Below are positions 52,949 through 62,258 of a stretch of 64,000 bases of DNA, piece after piece; position 1 is the first letter of the stretch, and every line of letters begins with the position of its first letter. The DNA is from an uncultured Clostridia bacterium (GTDB taxonomy: Bacteria > Bacillota > Clostridia > TANB77 > CAG-508). The translations under genes and the position numbers were made by a program. Under the pieces are notes generated by a model, which did no database searches, was not told the origin of the DNA, and saw nothing but the letters and a program-made list of their open reading frames with translations. The stretch is from contig CAKPKE010000007.1 of NCBI GenBank assembly GCA_934167095.1, positions 1 to 64,000 on the forward strand. Reading direction: 5' to 3'.

Positions 52949-54361
52949 TTATGCTTTCCAAAAAGCTTCATATCCTTTATATGCTTGATAAACATCATAT
53001 TTACTTGTTACTTCATAAGGTGCATGCATTGATAAAACTGGAACTCCGCAATCTAATACATCTACGCCTTTATCTGCTAAAATGTAAGCTATTGTTCCGC
53101 CTCCACCTAGGTCAACTCTTCCAAGTTCTGAAATTTGATAAGCGACATCATTTGATTCAAATACATTTCTTACTTCTGCAACAAATTCAGCATTTGCATC
53201 AGATGCTCCTGCTTTACCTCTTGAACCTGTATATTTGCAAACTCCCAATCCTCTATTTAAGAACGAAGCATTATTTACTTCTGAAACAGAAGCATATATT
53301 GGGTCAATTCCTGCATCAACATCTGCTGATAGCATTTTAGAATTGCAGAATACTCTATCTAACATATTAGGTTTATTTACACCTAATTTATCTAGTACTT
53401 TAGCTAAGAATGTACTAAATACATTTGATGACATTCCTGTATTTCCACAACTTCCAATTTCCTCTTTATCTACTATAATGCAAGCTGCTGTTCTCTTAGG
53501 CATTTCTACATTAAACATAGCTGTAAGTGATGTATATACACAAACTTTGTCATCCTGGCCATATCCTGCAATTAAACTTTCATCTAATCCTAGGCTTCTT
53601 GCTTTCATTGCTGGAACAAGCTCAATTTCTGCACTTAAAAAATCTTTTTCTACTATTCCATATTTTCTATTTAATAAATTTAATACATTTAATTTCACTT
53701 TTTCAGATACTTTTTCATCATTATATGGAATGCTTCCTATTAAAAGATTTAGGTCCTCACCTTGTATTCCTTCGCTCATTTTCTTTTGCATTTGTTCTTG
53801 AGCTAGATGAGGTAATAAATCTGTTATTGTAAATATTGGGTCATTCTCATCTTCACCAATATTTAATTCTACCTTTTCTCCATTTGTTTTTACAACAACG
53901 CCATGTATTGAAAGAGGAATTGTTGTCCATTGATATTTCTTTATTCCTCCATAATAATGAGTTTTAAAATATGCAAAACCTTTGTCTTCATAAATTGGAT
54001 TTGGTTTTAAATCTAATCTTGGAGAGTCTGCATGTGCTCCAATTATATTTATTCCATTTTCAATATCTTCTTCTCCAATTACTGCTAAAAATAAGTTTTT
54101 ATCTCTATTTATATAGTAAACTTTATCCCCTGGTTTTAATGTTTCATATTCACAGATGCACTTAAAGCCATGCTCTTTTGCAAGTTCAACTGAATTTTTT
54201 ACAATTTCTCTTTCAGTTTTTGACTTACTTAAAAATTTCATATAGCCTTCACTATATTCAAATATTTTTCTTCCTTCTTCTTCAGAAATATTATCCCAAC
54301 CATTTTTCTTATGGTTAAATAGTCTTTCCTTAAGCTCTTCACCTTGTGTTTTTTCGCTCAT
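52949..54361 (-). CDS. M18 family aminopeptidase
   Basis: A 470-aa cytoplasmic zinc metallo-aminopeptidase. Metal and catalytic motifs in order are GAHADSPRLDLKP (His and Asp ligands), IIVDKEEIGS (catalytic and bridging Glu), SADVDAGIDP and the C-terminal VLSMHAPYE (His). Length and motif order match the ApeA-like bacterial M18 group that removes N-terminal acidic or neutral residues from peptides. AAGGAGG precedes the ATG. It is monocistronic. A role in peptide recycling is likely. Confidence 0.96.
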   Translation of the reverse strand: MSEKTQGEELKERLFNHKKNGWDNISEEEGRKIFEYSEGYMKFLSKSKTEREIVKNSVELAKEHGFKCICEYETLKPGDKVYYINRDKNLFLAVIGEEDIENGINIIGAHADSPRLDLKPNPIYEDKGFAYFKTHYYGGIKKYQWTTIPLSIHGVVVKTNGEKVELNIGEDENDPIFTITDLLPHLAQEQMQKKMSEGIQGEDLNLLIGSIPYNDEKVSEKVKLNVLNLLNRKYGIVEKDFLSAEIELVPAMKARSLGLDESLIAGYGQDDKVCVYTSLTAMFNVEMPKRTAACIIVDKEEIGSCGNTGMSSNVFSTFLAKVLDKLGVNKPNMLDRVFCNSKMLSADVDAGIDPIYASVSEVNNASFLNRGLGVCKYTGSRGKAGASDANAEFVAEVRNVFESNDVAYQISELGRVDLGGGGTIAYILADKGVDVLDCGVPVLSMHAPYEVTSKYDVYQAYKGYEAFWKA

Positions 54362-54535
54362 ATTTTGTCCTCCTTTTCTGGTTGTTAGTATAACATTATA
54401 TAAAATTTTTTTCCATATATTATTTGTATTTTTTAAGATTTTATACCTAAAGTAATATTTTATAATATTTTGAATATCCTTTACAAATTTTATTTTTTAG
54501 TGTTTAATATAGTAAAATATTATGGAGATATACTA

Positions 54536-56182
54536 ATGGATACACAAAATGTTATAAAAACAGAAGAAAAAACAACAGATGAAAGTAATTTAATTTTAAA
54601 AGAAGCTGAAGATATTATAAAGCAAAACGGTTCTTCTCATAAATTAAAAAAAGTTGCTATTTGTATTGGAATTTCAACATTAATTCTTTTAATACTTTTA
54701 GCAATTTTATCAACAGTTTTTGCACTTACTAACCTTAACAATACAACCATTTTAAAAGGCATTGCAATACAAGGAATTGATGTTTCTGGTCTTTCAAAAG
54801 ATGAAGCAATTCAAAAATTATCAGTTGCTGTAAATGACCATATTTCACCAAACATTGAAACATACTCTGGCGAATTAAATTGTGCTTTTTCAGCATCGCA
54901 GTTTGATGTAAATTTTGATATAACAACAGCCGTAGATACAGCATACAATGTAGGTCGTTCTGATAACTTTATAAAAAATAACTATGATATTTTAAATACC
55001 TTAGTTGCAGGTAAAAAAGTTGATATTAACATTACTTATAATGACGAATCTTTAAATTCAATTATAACTAATATAAATGATTTACTACCAGATAAATTAG
55101 TAAATCCTGACTACTACATAGATGGAACAAATTTAATAATTACTTCTGGAACAGATGGAAATATTGTAAATACTAAAAAATTCAAATCTCAAGTGCTTAC
55201 TGAACTTTCAGATTTAAATTCAGATTACAAGTTTGAAATTCCTGTAATATTTGAGAAAGCTAGAAATATTGACATAGAAAAAATATATTCAGAAACTTAT
55301 AAACAACCATCTGATGCTTACTTTACAACAGATCCTTATACTTTTTATCCATCTTCTACTGGTTTAGAATTCAATATTAGTATGGATGAAGCAAAAGCAA
55401 TAATTGCTGAAGAAAAAGAACAATATACAATTCCTTTAAAAGTTACATATCCAAATATTTCAACAAATGATATTGGATTTGATGCTTTTCCAGATCAACT
55501 TTCAAGTTTTAGCACATCATTTAAAACCAGCAATTCAAACAGATCTACCAATATTAGATTATGTGCTTCAAAAATAAATGGACTTGTTTTAATGCCCGGA
55601 GAAACTTTTTCATTTAACAGTTCTGTTGGAAAAAGAACACCAGAAGCAGGTTACAAAGAAGCTCCTGCATATTTAGGTGGAAAAACAATTATGGATTACG
55701 GCGGAGGAATTTGCCAAGTCAGCTCAACACTTTACAATGCTGTATTATATGCTAATTTAGGAATTACAGAAAGATATAATCATGGTTACAAACCAAGCTA
55801 TGTAAAACCTGGATTAGATGCTACAGTTTCTTGGGGTGGTCCTGATTTTAAGTTTACAAATAATAGAGATTATCCAATAAAAATTATGACAGATACTTCT
55901 AATAAAATTTTAAAAGTATACATTTATGGATTAAAGAAAGATACTGATTATACAGTAAAATTAGATGCAAGATACATTTCTTCAGTCCCTTATAGCACTA
56001 CATATCAAAAAGATTCAAGTTTAGCACCAGGCGAAACAAAAACTATTCAAAGTGGTTCAGATGGTTGCAGAACAGCATCATACAAATATTTATATGACAA
56101 AGACGGAAATCTAGTTTCATCCGAATGTATTTCAAAAGATACTTATAACCCACATAATGCAGTTATTGCAGTTGGAGAGTAA
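54536..56182 (+). CDS. VanW family protein with peptidoglycan-binding-type repeats
   Basis: 548 aa. A cytoplasmic N-terminus, a membrane helix (about 42-66), two peptidoglycan-binding-4-like segments (about 80-300, including GIDVSGLSKDEAIQKL and MDEAKAIIAEEK), the VanW domain (about 340-460: LMPGETFSFNSSVGKRTPEA, GGGICQVSSTLYNAV) and a C-terminal G5-like part. VanW proteins occur in some glycopeptide-resistance clusters, but most, as here, stand alone in clostridial genomes and act in an undefined wall process. There is no sign of a van cluster. The start is ATG 54536, eight bases after GGAG. Confidence 0.93.
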   Translation: MDTQNVIKTEEKTTDESNLILKEAEDIIKQNGSSHKLKKVAICIGISTLILLILLAILSTVFALTNLNNTTILKGIAIQGIDVSGLSKDEAIQKLSVAVNDHISPNIETYSGELNCAFSASQFDVNFDITTAVDTAYNVGRSDNFIKNNYDILNTLVAGKKVDINITYNDESLNSIITNINDLLPDKLVNPDYYIDGTNLIITSGTDGNIVNTKKFKSQVLTELSDLNSDYKFEIPVIFEKARNIDIEKIYSETYKQPSDAYFTTDPYTFYPSSTGLEFNISMDEAKAIIAEEKEQYTIPLKVTYPNISTNDIGFDAFPDQLSSFSTSFKTSNSNRSTNIRLCASKINGLVLMPGETFSFNSSVGKRTPEAGYKEAPAYLGGKTIMDYGGGICQVSSTLYNAVLYANLGITERYNHGYKPSYVKPGLDATVSWGGPDFKFTNNRDYPIKIMTDTSNKILKVYIYGLKKDTDYTVKLDARYISSVPYSTTYQKDSSLAPGETKTIQSGSDGCRTASYKYLYDKDGNLVSSECISKDTYNPHNAVIAVGE

Positions 56183-56217
56183 AAAATATGGCCTTCATTT
56201 AAGAAGGTCATATTTTT
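56182..56217. terminator. Bidirectional terminator
   Basis: AAAAATATGGCCTTC pairs with GAAGGTCATATTTTT (one G-T) around ATTTAA. It lies between the convergent VanW and LemA genes. Confidence 0.9.
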
Positions 56218-56776
56218 ATTTGTCAAAATTTACTTTTACATTTTGTCTAGCTTCTGAATTTTGTACTTCAAATAATTCTTTTGGTTCAAAATGGAACATT
56301 CCAGCAATTATATTACTTGGGAACATTTCTAATGAAGTATTGTACATTGTAACTGCGTCATTATAAAATTGTCTTGAAAAAGATATTTTATTTTCTGTTT
56401 GACTAAGTTCTGCTGATAAATCAGAAAAGTTTTGGTTAGCCTTTAAATCTGGATAACTTTCAGATACAGCCATTATTGTCTTCATTGTGCTTGATAATTC
56501 ATTATCAATTTTAGCTTTTTCACTAATAGTTTTGGCATTTGCCCAAGAAGTTCTAAGTTCTGTTACTTTTTCTAATGTTTCAGATTCATGGTTCATATAT
56601 CCTTTTACAACTTCAATTAAATTTGGTATTAAATCAAATCTTCTTTGTAGTTGTACATCTATTTGACTCCATGCATTTCCTACTTTCTGTCTTCCTGTAA
56701 CAAGCTTATTATATGTTCCTGCAACCCATGCTATTATTAGCAAAATTACTACTATTGCTATTATTACTCCTACCAT
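56216..56776 (-). CDS. LemA family protein
   Basis: 186 aa. An N-terminal helix (about 3-20), then the all-helical LemA domain with the family signature YNKLVTGRQKVGNAWSQIDV and QRRFDLIPNLIEVVKGY. The N-terminus is short and probably faces outward. Function is unknown, but lemA is very often next to a DUF2207 gene, as here (divergent, 112 bases apart). Confidence 0.97.
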   Translation of the reverse strand: MVGVIIAIVVILLIIAWVAGTYNKLVTGRQKVGNAWSQIDVQLQRRFDLIPNLIEVVKGYMNHESETLEKVTELRTSWANAKTISEKAKIDNELSSTMKTIMAVSESYPDLKANQNFSDLSAELSQTENKISFSRQFYNDAVTMYNTSLEMFPSNIIAGMFHFEPKELFEVQNSEARQNVKVNFDK

Positions 56777-56888
56777 TTCCCTACCTCCTTTTTTTACATG
56801 CTATCACATTAAAAATAATTTTTCAATGTTTATTATTGATATTCTTTTAACTTTATGCAATAATCTCTTCATGAAGGGGGTTTTATAT

Positions 56889-58640
56889 ATGCAGAAAAAA
56901 TTAAAATTTATTTTCTCATTTCTTATACTTTTTATAATTTTATTAATTTCTAAAAAAGTAAATGCTAATTCTATAAGCTCCATATCAATGGATATTTATG
57001 TAGATGATAATGGCGATGCCCAAATAACTGAAATTTGGGATTGTTATACAGATACTGGAACTGAAGTTTACCATCCTTATTATAACCTAGGTAAATCTGT
57101 CATTTCTGATTTATCAGTTGTAGATGGATCAACCACTTACAATAGTCTTGATAGTTGGAATACTTCTGGAACACTTTCTAGCAAAGCTTATCAATGTGGA
57201 ATTAATGAGATTTCAAATGGTGTAGAATTATGTTGGGGAATTAGCTCTTATGGAAATCATATTTATACAATTTCTTACAAAATTTCTGATTTTGTAGCTG
57301 AGCTAACAGATTCACAAATGATTTACTGGACACTAATTCCTTATGATTTTTCAAATAACATTGGCAGAGTATTTATAACGCTTCACACAAACTTTGATAT
57401 TCCAGACAGTACTGATGTCTGGGGCTATGGAAATTATGGTGGAACCTGTTATGTTTATAATGGATGTATCGAAATGGAATCTGATGGTTCATTATTAGCA
57501 TCAGAGTATATGACATTACTCGCTAAATTTCCTAGTGGAACTTTTAATGTAAAAGATAATTCATTAAATAATGATTTTGATTATTACTTGAATATGGCAA
57601 ATGATGGTGCTACCTCTTATCAAAAAGCCGGCAAAATAGAAAGATTTTTTTCAGAATTATTTAACTTGTTTTTCGTTATCTTTCCTTTTGCAATAGTAAT
57701 ATTTACATTTGCTTATTCTATAATAAGCTCTAAACAAATATCAATTGGTATTGATAAAGAAACAAAGCATGCAGTAAAAAACGCACCATATTTTAGAGAT
57801 ATTCCTTGCAATGGTGATTTATATTTAGCTTACTATGTTGCCAACAAATATAGATTATCTAAAAGGAACACCGACTTACTTGGTGCTATTATACTAAAAT
57901 GGCTTCGTGATGGATTAATAAAAATTGAAAAACGCGAAGGCGGAGCAATAATAAAGAAAGAAAATTCTGTCATTGTTTTAAATAACACATATTCATACAC
58001 TCCAAGCAAACAACCATCAGCTTATGAGCAAGATATTATTATTCAAGAACGTAAGCTATATAATATGATATATGAAGCAAGCAAAGATGGAATATTGGAA
58101 AACAAGGAATTCGAAAAATGGTGTTCAAAACACTATGAAAAAATATTAAATTGGTTTGATAAAATATTGGATATTGTGGAAAAAAGTTTAATTGCTACTG
58201 GTGTAATTACCTCTGAACAAACAAAGACTTTAGGGATATTTACAACCACAAAACTTACTGCAACACCTGAACTTTCTAATAAAGCAGTTGAGCTTTCTGG
58301 ATTAAAAAAATATTTAAATGACTACACTTTAATTGCAGATAGAGAATCAATCGAAGTTGCCTTATTTGAAAATTACTTGATATACGCACAAATTCTTGGA
58401 ATTGCAGATAAAGTTGCAAAAGAATTTAGGGAACTATATCCTACTATTATACAGGATTCAAACTTCTACTCTTATGATTATATATTTTTTGTAAATAGTT
58501 GTTCATACAACGGAATTTCTCATGCATCATCAGCTAAAGCAAGAGCTGAAAGCTATTCTTCTGGTGGTGGAGGCTTCTCATCAGGCGGAGGCGGTGGTGG
58601 CTCCTTCGGTGGTGGCGGAGGCGGCGGAGGCTTTCGTTAA
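56889..58640 (+). CDS. DUF2207 domain membrane protein with Gly-rich C-terminus
   Basis: 583 aa. A signal peptide (about 1-23), an extracellular beta-rich DUF2207 region (about 25-240, ISMDIYVDDNGDAQITEIWD), a membrane helix (about 258-280), a cytoplasmic region with a winged-helix-like part (LLGAIILKWLRDGLIKIEKR), and a C-terminal tail of nearly pure Gly/Ser/Phe (about 560-583). This layout is typical of DUF2207 proteins paired with LemA. The start is ATG 56889 with AAGGGGG eight bases upstream; the frame open to 56826 has no RBS. Function unknown. Confidence 0.94.
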   Translation: MQKKLKFIFSFLILFIILLISKKVNANSISSISMDIYVDDNGDAQITEIWDCYTDTGTEVYHPYYNLGKSVISDLSVVDGSTTYNSLDSWNTSGTLSSKAYQCGINEISNGVELCWGISSYGNHIYTISYKISDFVAELTDSQMIYWTLIPYDFSNNIGRVFITLHTNFDIPDSTDVWGYGNYGGTCYVYNGCIEMESDGSLLASEYMTLLAKFPSGTFNVKDNSLNNDFDYYLNMANDGATSYQKAGKIERFFSELFNLFFVIFPFAIVIFTFAYSIISSKQISIGIDKETKHAVKNAPYFRDIPCNGDLYLAYYVANKYRLSKRNTDLLGAIILKWLRDGLIKIEKREGGAIIKKENSVIVLNNTYSYTPSKQPSAYEQDIIIQERKLYNMIYEASKDGILENKEFEKWCSKHYEKILNWFDKILDIVEKSLIATGVITSEQTKTLGIFTTTKLTATPELSNKAVELSGLKKYLNDYTLIADRESIEVALFENYLIYAQILGIADKVAKEFRELYPTIIQDSNFYSYDYIFFVNSCSYNGISHASSAKARAESYSSGGGGFSSGGGGGGSFGGGGGGGGFR

Positions 58641-58644
58641 AATA

Positions 58645-58684
58645 CAAAAAGATTCAGGTTTAGTATATTACCTGAATCTTTTTG
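58645..58684 (+). terminator. Strong terminator of the DUF2207 gene
   Basis: CAAAAAGATTCAGGT (58645-58659) pairs exactly with 58670-58684, ending in TTTTTG. Confidence 0.9.
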
Positions 58685-58734
58685 TAGACTTATATTATAT
58701 TAAGTAGTATATAGATATTACTTGAAGCAAACTT

Positions 58735-58764
58735 AAAGCCCTTTAGATAATTTCTAAGGGCTTT
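58735..58764 (-). terminator. Terminator of the beta-helix protein gene
   Basis: AAAGCCCTT pairs with AAGGGCTTT around a 12-nt loop, 9 bases after the stop of the minus-strand gene. The T run is short. Confidence 0.7.
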
Positions 58765-58772
58765 ATATATTT

Positions 58773-59486
58773 CTATTTTAATTCTACTTTTGAATTTTCT
58801 TCAATTCTATTTTCACTTACAGGAAATACTCTTTTTTCTCTTTCAACAAATCCTCTAATTTGAGAAGTTGGCATTACCCATGTGTATGCTCCTATAAATG
58901 ATCCTGGCAATGTTGTTGAATTAGCTCCAAGTCTTGAATTATCTCCAACAACTGCTCCAAAGAAGTCTGTTCCAACATCAATCTTTTCCTTTTTAGAGTT
59001 TTTTACCTTTATGTTTTGTTGGTCAAATCTTCTATTTGCAAGTATTGTGCCAGAACCTACTCTTGTTGATTTTCCAATTATACTATCTCCTGCAAATGTA
59101 AAACTTTGAACTTTGGCTTTATTTTGTATTATACTATGTTTTATTTCAGCACAATGTCCAATTACACAATTATCTCCAATTACTGTGTATGGTCTAATTA
59201 AAGCTCCTGATTGTATTTCACAGTTCTTGCCAATTATTACAGGTCCTTCAATACTTACATTTGAATGAACTTTTGTACCTTCTCCTATTACATAGTTTCC
59301 TTTTATTGACACAAAATCTCCTAATTCGCCATTATTTACTTTCAAACCTTTTTCTTCAACTTTTTCATTTATATATGGTTTTACTTTTGCTAAAGCTTCC
59401 CAAGGATATGTACAACCTTCAAATAAAGCTTTATGCTCAAATTCATCTAAGTGTTCAAAATAATAGTTTAGTTTTAAATTTTCCAT
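58773..59486 (-). CDS. Left-handed beta-helix (hexapeptide repeat) sugar-nucleotide-type protein
   Basis: 237 aa. Tandem hexapeptide repeats (for example GEGTKVHSNVSIEGPVIIGK, NCEIQSGALIRPYTVIGDNC, and later VVGDNSRLGANSTTLPGSFI) form a left-handed beta-helix like the acetyltransferase half of GlmU and related nucleotidyltransferases. The N-terminal pyrophosphorylase domain is absent; only a roughly 45-residue helical lead (FEGCTYPWEALAKVKPYI) precedes it. It is probably an acyltransferase-like or regulatory protein of sugar-nucleotide metabolism, but the substrate cannot be read from the sequence. GGAGGG precedes the ATG. Confidence 0.85.
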   Translation of the reverse strand: MENLKLNYYFEHLDEFEHKALFEGCTYPWEALAKVKPYINEKVEEKGLKVNNGELGDFVSIKGNYVIGEGTKVHSNVSIEGPVIIGKNCEIQSGALIRPYTVIGDNCVIGHCAEIKHSIIQNKAKVQSFTFAGDSIIGKSTRVGSGTILANRRFDQQNIKVKNSKKEKIDVGTDFFGAVVGDNSRLGANSTTLPGSFIGAYTWVMPTSQIRGFVEREKRVFPVSENRIEENSKVELK

Positions 59487-59513
59487 AAATTTTCCCTCCG
59501 ATATATATTTTAT

Positions 59514-59540
59514 AAAAACCGTTCTTTTAGAACGGCTTTT
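59514..59540 (-). terminator. Terminator of the coiled-coil protein gene
   Basis: CCGTTC pairs with GAACGG (59519-59524 and 59530-59535), followed on the minus strand by TTTTTATAAAAT. Confidence 0.8.
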
Positions 59541-60775
59541 TATCTTTCTTGATCTTCTTGTTTTTGTTCATCTTTACTTTGTTCTTCTCTTGTTCTTGGC
59601 ACAAGCTCATTTACTAATTTAGCAAATGCCATACAATATTTATTTTGATTTTCACCCTCTCTAAAAGGATTTTTTTCTTCTAACGATTGAGATCTCTCTA
59701 AGGCTTTGGGACCAGCACCTTTAATATATTCTAGGCCTTGACCATAAGAATTTCCTATAGTTAAAAATCTAATTGGCATTTTTGTTTCATTACCATAAAA
59801 GTACCCTGCACAATTACATTCAATAGTTAAGCTAGAATATGGCAAGTTACCATCATCCTTTATTTTCACTGGTAGCAAAGTATCTGCTACTTCCATATAT
59901 CCATCTATAAAGCTTTGAACTTTTGTATAATCAATTCCATAAAAGCTTTCCATTGCATATTGACCATTTCTGTAAGCAGTTCTTAACATTGCAACTTTTG
60001 TAGCAGTTGAATTAACATCAATATTATCAATATCAAAATCTTCATTTTCTGATATTAGTGAACTTTGATATGCATCACCTATGCCATCATAGAATTCGCC
60101 ACTTGCACATCTTGCAGCTAATTGCTCTTTACTTGGTTTTTCTATTAAATAATCAATTTGATTTTTTATCCATAATTCAAGGCTCATTCCTAAACTTTCT
60201 TGATATGTATCTAGTGATTTATTGGCTATTCCATAAGCATACGCAGAACCTAGAACTTTCATTGCTAAATCTTTTTTATCTTTTTCTTGTCTATTCTTTA
60301 AGTAAGCCAATCTTTTATCTGTTTTTATTGCTGTTTCGACTTCATCTGGAGCATCTATTAATGGATTTTCTTTTTTTGCTTCAATTACATCTGATAAAAC
60401 TTTATTTACAATTTCTTCTGCAGAACCTTCTGCCTGTTTAAAGATTATATTTGGATCTTGTTTGCTTTTTTCTATTTCAACATCTTCTAGTTCTTCTTCT
60501 TTTGCTTCTAAATCAGCCTCTTTTGCCTCAAGTCTTTTTTGCCAAGCCTTTAATGCTTCTTCTCGTTCTTTGAGTTTTTTTAGCATTTCTTCTAATCTTT
60601 TAGATTCTTCCTTAGTACTAAAACCTGTATATAGGTCTTCTTCTTGTACTTCATAATTTAAGGTTTCTATCTTTTTTTCAGCTTCTTCAAGTCTTCTAAA
60701 CTCTTCTGGAAAAAATTTTTCAAATAGCTTTTCTTTAAAAGTTTTCTTTCTAGCTACAATCCCTTTCGTTTCCAT
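59540..60775 (-). CDS. Coiled-coil protein of unknown function
   Basis: 411 aa, soluble, with no signal peptide. Residues about 25-110 are heptad-like and Glu/Lys-rich (FRRLEEAEKKIETLNY, KRLEEMLKKLKEREEALKAW, RLEAKEADLEAKEEEL), a likely coiled coil. Residues about 125-395 form a folded domain with IECNCAGYFYGNETKMPI and FLTIGNSYGQGLEYIKGAG. The end is Glu/Gln/Lys-rich. I do not recognise the family. AAGGAG precedes the ATG. It is monocistronic, between the beta-helix protein and the isomerase, and the neighbours give no clue to function. Confidence 0.8.
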   Translation of the reverse strand: METKGIVARKKTFKEKLFEKFFPEEFRRLEEAEKKIETLNYEVQEEDLYTGFSTKEESKRLEEMLKKLKEREEALKAWQKRLEAKEADLEAKEEELEDVEIEKSKQDPNIIFKQAEGSAEEIVNKVLSDVIEAKKENPLIDAPDEVETAIKTDKRLAYLKNRQEKDKKDLAMKVLGSAYAYGIANKSLDTYQESLGMSLELWIKNQIDYLIEKPSKEQLAARCASGEFYDGIGDAYQSSLISENEDFDIDNIDVNSTATKVAMLRTAYRNGQYAMESFYGIDYTKVQSFIDGYMEVADTLLPVKIKDDGNLPYSSLTIECNCAGYFYGNETKMPIRFLTIGNSYGQGLEYIKGAGPKALERSQSLEEKNPFREGENQNKYCMAFAKLVNELVPRTREEQSKDEQKQEDQER

Positions 60776-60846
60776 ATATTTCTCCTTCGTATTTTACTAC
60801 CATCATTATATAAATGCTAATTTTAAAAGTCAATACAAATAAGCTA

Positions 60847-61485
60847 TTATCCTTTTAATATTTCTTTTATAATATTTATTATTTCCTCATCTTGAGCATT
60901 TTCAAAAAAGTACTTTTTAAATTGTTCTCTATTTACCGTTTCAAATAAAAAATTCCTATCTATTTGCTTTAAAATTGTAACCATGTCTTTATGTGTTATT
61001 TTTTTAACTTCATCAAGTATTTTTTTATTTGCTTGTTCAGGAATTACTCTTTCCTTTGGATATCCTCCGCCTGCTGGTTGTTCAAATAATTTTTCAAATA
61101 TGTATTTTAGCGTTAGTTCAGAGCCCCATCCAAAACCTTTTGCAAAACCTAAAGCTACTGCATTACCTGCATTTATTTGACTAAATAGATATGCATCTGT
61201 TGGATCTTCAATATGTCCACATAAAACATTTGGGAAACTATTTAACGCTAAGCATGCACCTTCACCAGTTCCACAACCTGTTACAACAAAATCTACTGCT
61301 TTTGAGTTTAATAAAATTGCTGCAAGTAGGCCTGCTTGAACATAAGTTAAATTGTTTTCATCTGCATTTTCCATTCCATAATTGTATACCTCATATCCAT
61401 GGCTGTCAGCCACTTTTTTAAGCTCATTATATATTAATGAATTTTTTTGAGCTTGACTATTTTCGTTTATTAATGCTATTTTCAT
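60847..61485 (-). CDS. RpiB/LacA/LacB family sugar-phosphate isomerase
   Basis: 212 aa. The N-terminal half has the Rossmann-like RpiB fold with VDFVVTGCGTGEGACLALN (active-site Cys and the phosphate-binding GCGTGEG) and GHIEDPTDAYLFSQINAGNAVALG. The protein is longer than E. coli RpiB by about 60 residues at the C-terminus, as in a subgroup of unassigned family members. The likely reaction is aldose-ketose isomerisation of a pentose or hexose phosphate; the exact sugar is not clear. AAAGGAAG precedes the ATG. It is monocistronic. Confidence 0.92.
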   Translation of the reverse strand: MKIALINENSQAQKNSLIYNELKKVADSHGYEVYNYGMENADENNLTYVQAGLLAAILLNSKAVDFVVTGCGTGEGACLALNSFPNVLCGHIEDPTDAYLFSQINAGNAVALGFAKGFGWGSELTLKYIFEKLFEQPAGGGYPKERVIPEQANKKILDEVKKITHKDMVTILKQIDRNFLFETVNREQFKKYFFENAQDEEIINIIKEILKG

Positions 61486-61564
61486 AAATTTATCTTCCTT
61501 TCATATTTATATTAATATTTTATATGTTTTATTTCTTTTTTCAAGTGTTTTTACATTTTTTTGT

Positions 61565-61592
61565 AAAAAAAAAACTCTCTCTTTCGAGAGAG
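61565..61592 (-). terminator. Strong terminator of the 62-aa protein gene
   Basis: CTCTCTC pairs with GAGAGAG around a GAAA tetraloop (minus strand), followed by ten T. A second small hairpin (AAGGT-TAG-ACCTT, 61593-61605) stands in front. Confidence 0.95.
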
Positions 61593-61623
61593 GAAGGTTA
61601 GACCTTCTTTTAGCTTGCTTTGC

Positions 61624-61812
61624 TTAGTTGCGCTCCCAGAACCAGTAAGGATTGTAAAGTCCCTCCACGCCTTTAAGCGCATAGAAAACTTTGCATCCTT
61701 TCTTTACCTCCTGAGCTACTTCATAGCTTCGCCCCCGCACAAGCTTTGCAGGGTCATCAGAGCCGTAGAAATTCACGTCCGCACCAAGAAATTTAACAAA
61801 CTTTTTTGCCAT
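61624..61812 (-). CDS. 62-aa small protein, SH3/KOW-like
   Basis: 62 aa (MAKKFVKFLG at the start, NPYWFWERN at the end). The pattern KLVRGRSYEVAQEV ... YALKGVEGLYNPYWF resembles small SH3-like barrel proteins found in phages and plasmids of Gram-positive bacteria; this is a weak resemblance. AAGGAGG precedes the ATG. The unit is complete, with a consensus promoter (61893-61921), an 80-nt leader with a GACAC-AATAAA-GTGTC hairpin, and a strong terminator. Its codons are GC-richer than most neighbours, like the two small membrane protein genes that follow, which hints at separate acquisition. Confidence 0.8.
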   Translation of the reverse strand: MAKKFVKFLGADVNFYGSDDPAKLVRGRSYEVAQEVKKGCKVFYALKGVEGLYNPYWFWERN

Positions 61813-61892
61813 ATTCGTTTTCCTCCTTATATATTTATATAAATAAAATATGGTCTTTCAATTTCGACACTTTATTGTGTCATAGCTTATCT

Positions 61893-61921
61893 ATTATAAC
61901 TCTTTATGTCAATTTTGTCAA
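61893..61921 (-). promoter_or_regulatory. Promoter of the 62-aa protein gene
   Basis: Minus strand: -35 TTGACA (61916-61921), 17-bp spacer, -10 TATAAT (61893-61898). The leader has a small hairpin (61866-61881, GACAC/GTGTC). Confidence 0.85.
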
Positions 61922-61984
61922 ATTTTTTCCATCGCAATATTCGGCAACATTCGACATTCTCTAAGTTTTAGTATTATTAACACA

Positions 61985-62032
61985 TAAAAATAACAGCCGT
62001 GCAGTAGTTTTTGCTTACTGCATGGCTGTTAT
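61985..62032 (-). terminator. Terminator of small membrane protein gene 1
   Basis: A 17-bp stem (ATAACAGCCATGCAGTA with TACTGCACGGCTGTTAT) followed by TTTTATG on the minus strand. It is closely similar to the terminator of the paralogous unit at 62619-62666. Confidence 0.9.
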
Positions 62033-62036
62033 AGGC

Positions 62037-62252
62037 TCACATATTTGTATTATTTGCTTCTTCGTCTTCCTTCTTTGACTTTTCGTGCAGCAGCGCATTT
62101 CCATAGCCCAAGAAGAATCCCACCATCAACGGAAAAGTCCATGTATAGGCTTGGAGTAACCAGTCTGCATCTCCAAGAAGATATCTCAACACGGCAATTG
62201 TCGCAAAAGATACCCCTGCTGTTACGATAGCAATACAAATAAATCTTTTCAA
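62037..62252 (-). CDS. Small two-helix membrane protein, paralog 1
   Basis: 71 aa. Two hydrophobic segments (about 3-24 and 38-54) are separated by the short conserved loop LGDADWLLQAYTW; the tail is charged (HEKSKKEDEEANN). It is clearly paralogous to the gene at 62671-62877, sharing MKRFICI, the LG(D/E)ADWL.QAY.W loop and the Lys/Glu/Asn tail. The start is TTG 62252 with GGAGG seven bases before. The leader can fold so that this RBS is either free or masked (see 62275-62294). I do not recognise a known family. Size and topology would suit a type I toxin-like, holin-like or membrane-stress peptide, but none is shown. Confidence 0.8.
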   Translation of the reverse strand: MKRFICIAIVTAGVSFATIAVLRYLLGDADWLLQAYTWTFPLMVGFFLGYGNALLHEKSKKEDEEANNTNM

Positions 62253-62258
62253 ATTAAT

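Noticed and set aside
54536..56182. Vancomycin-resistance locus suggested by the VanW protein
   Set aside because: No vanHAX or vanRS genes nearby; stand-alone VanW proteins are common in Clostridia and do not imply resistance.
62045..62238. Other-frame ORFs over small membrane protein gene 1
   Set aside because: The frame with two hydrophobic helices has the RBS and a clear paralog at 62671-62877; the alternatives have neither.
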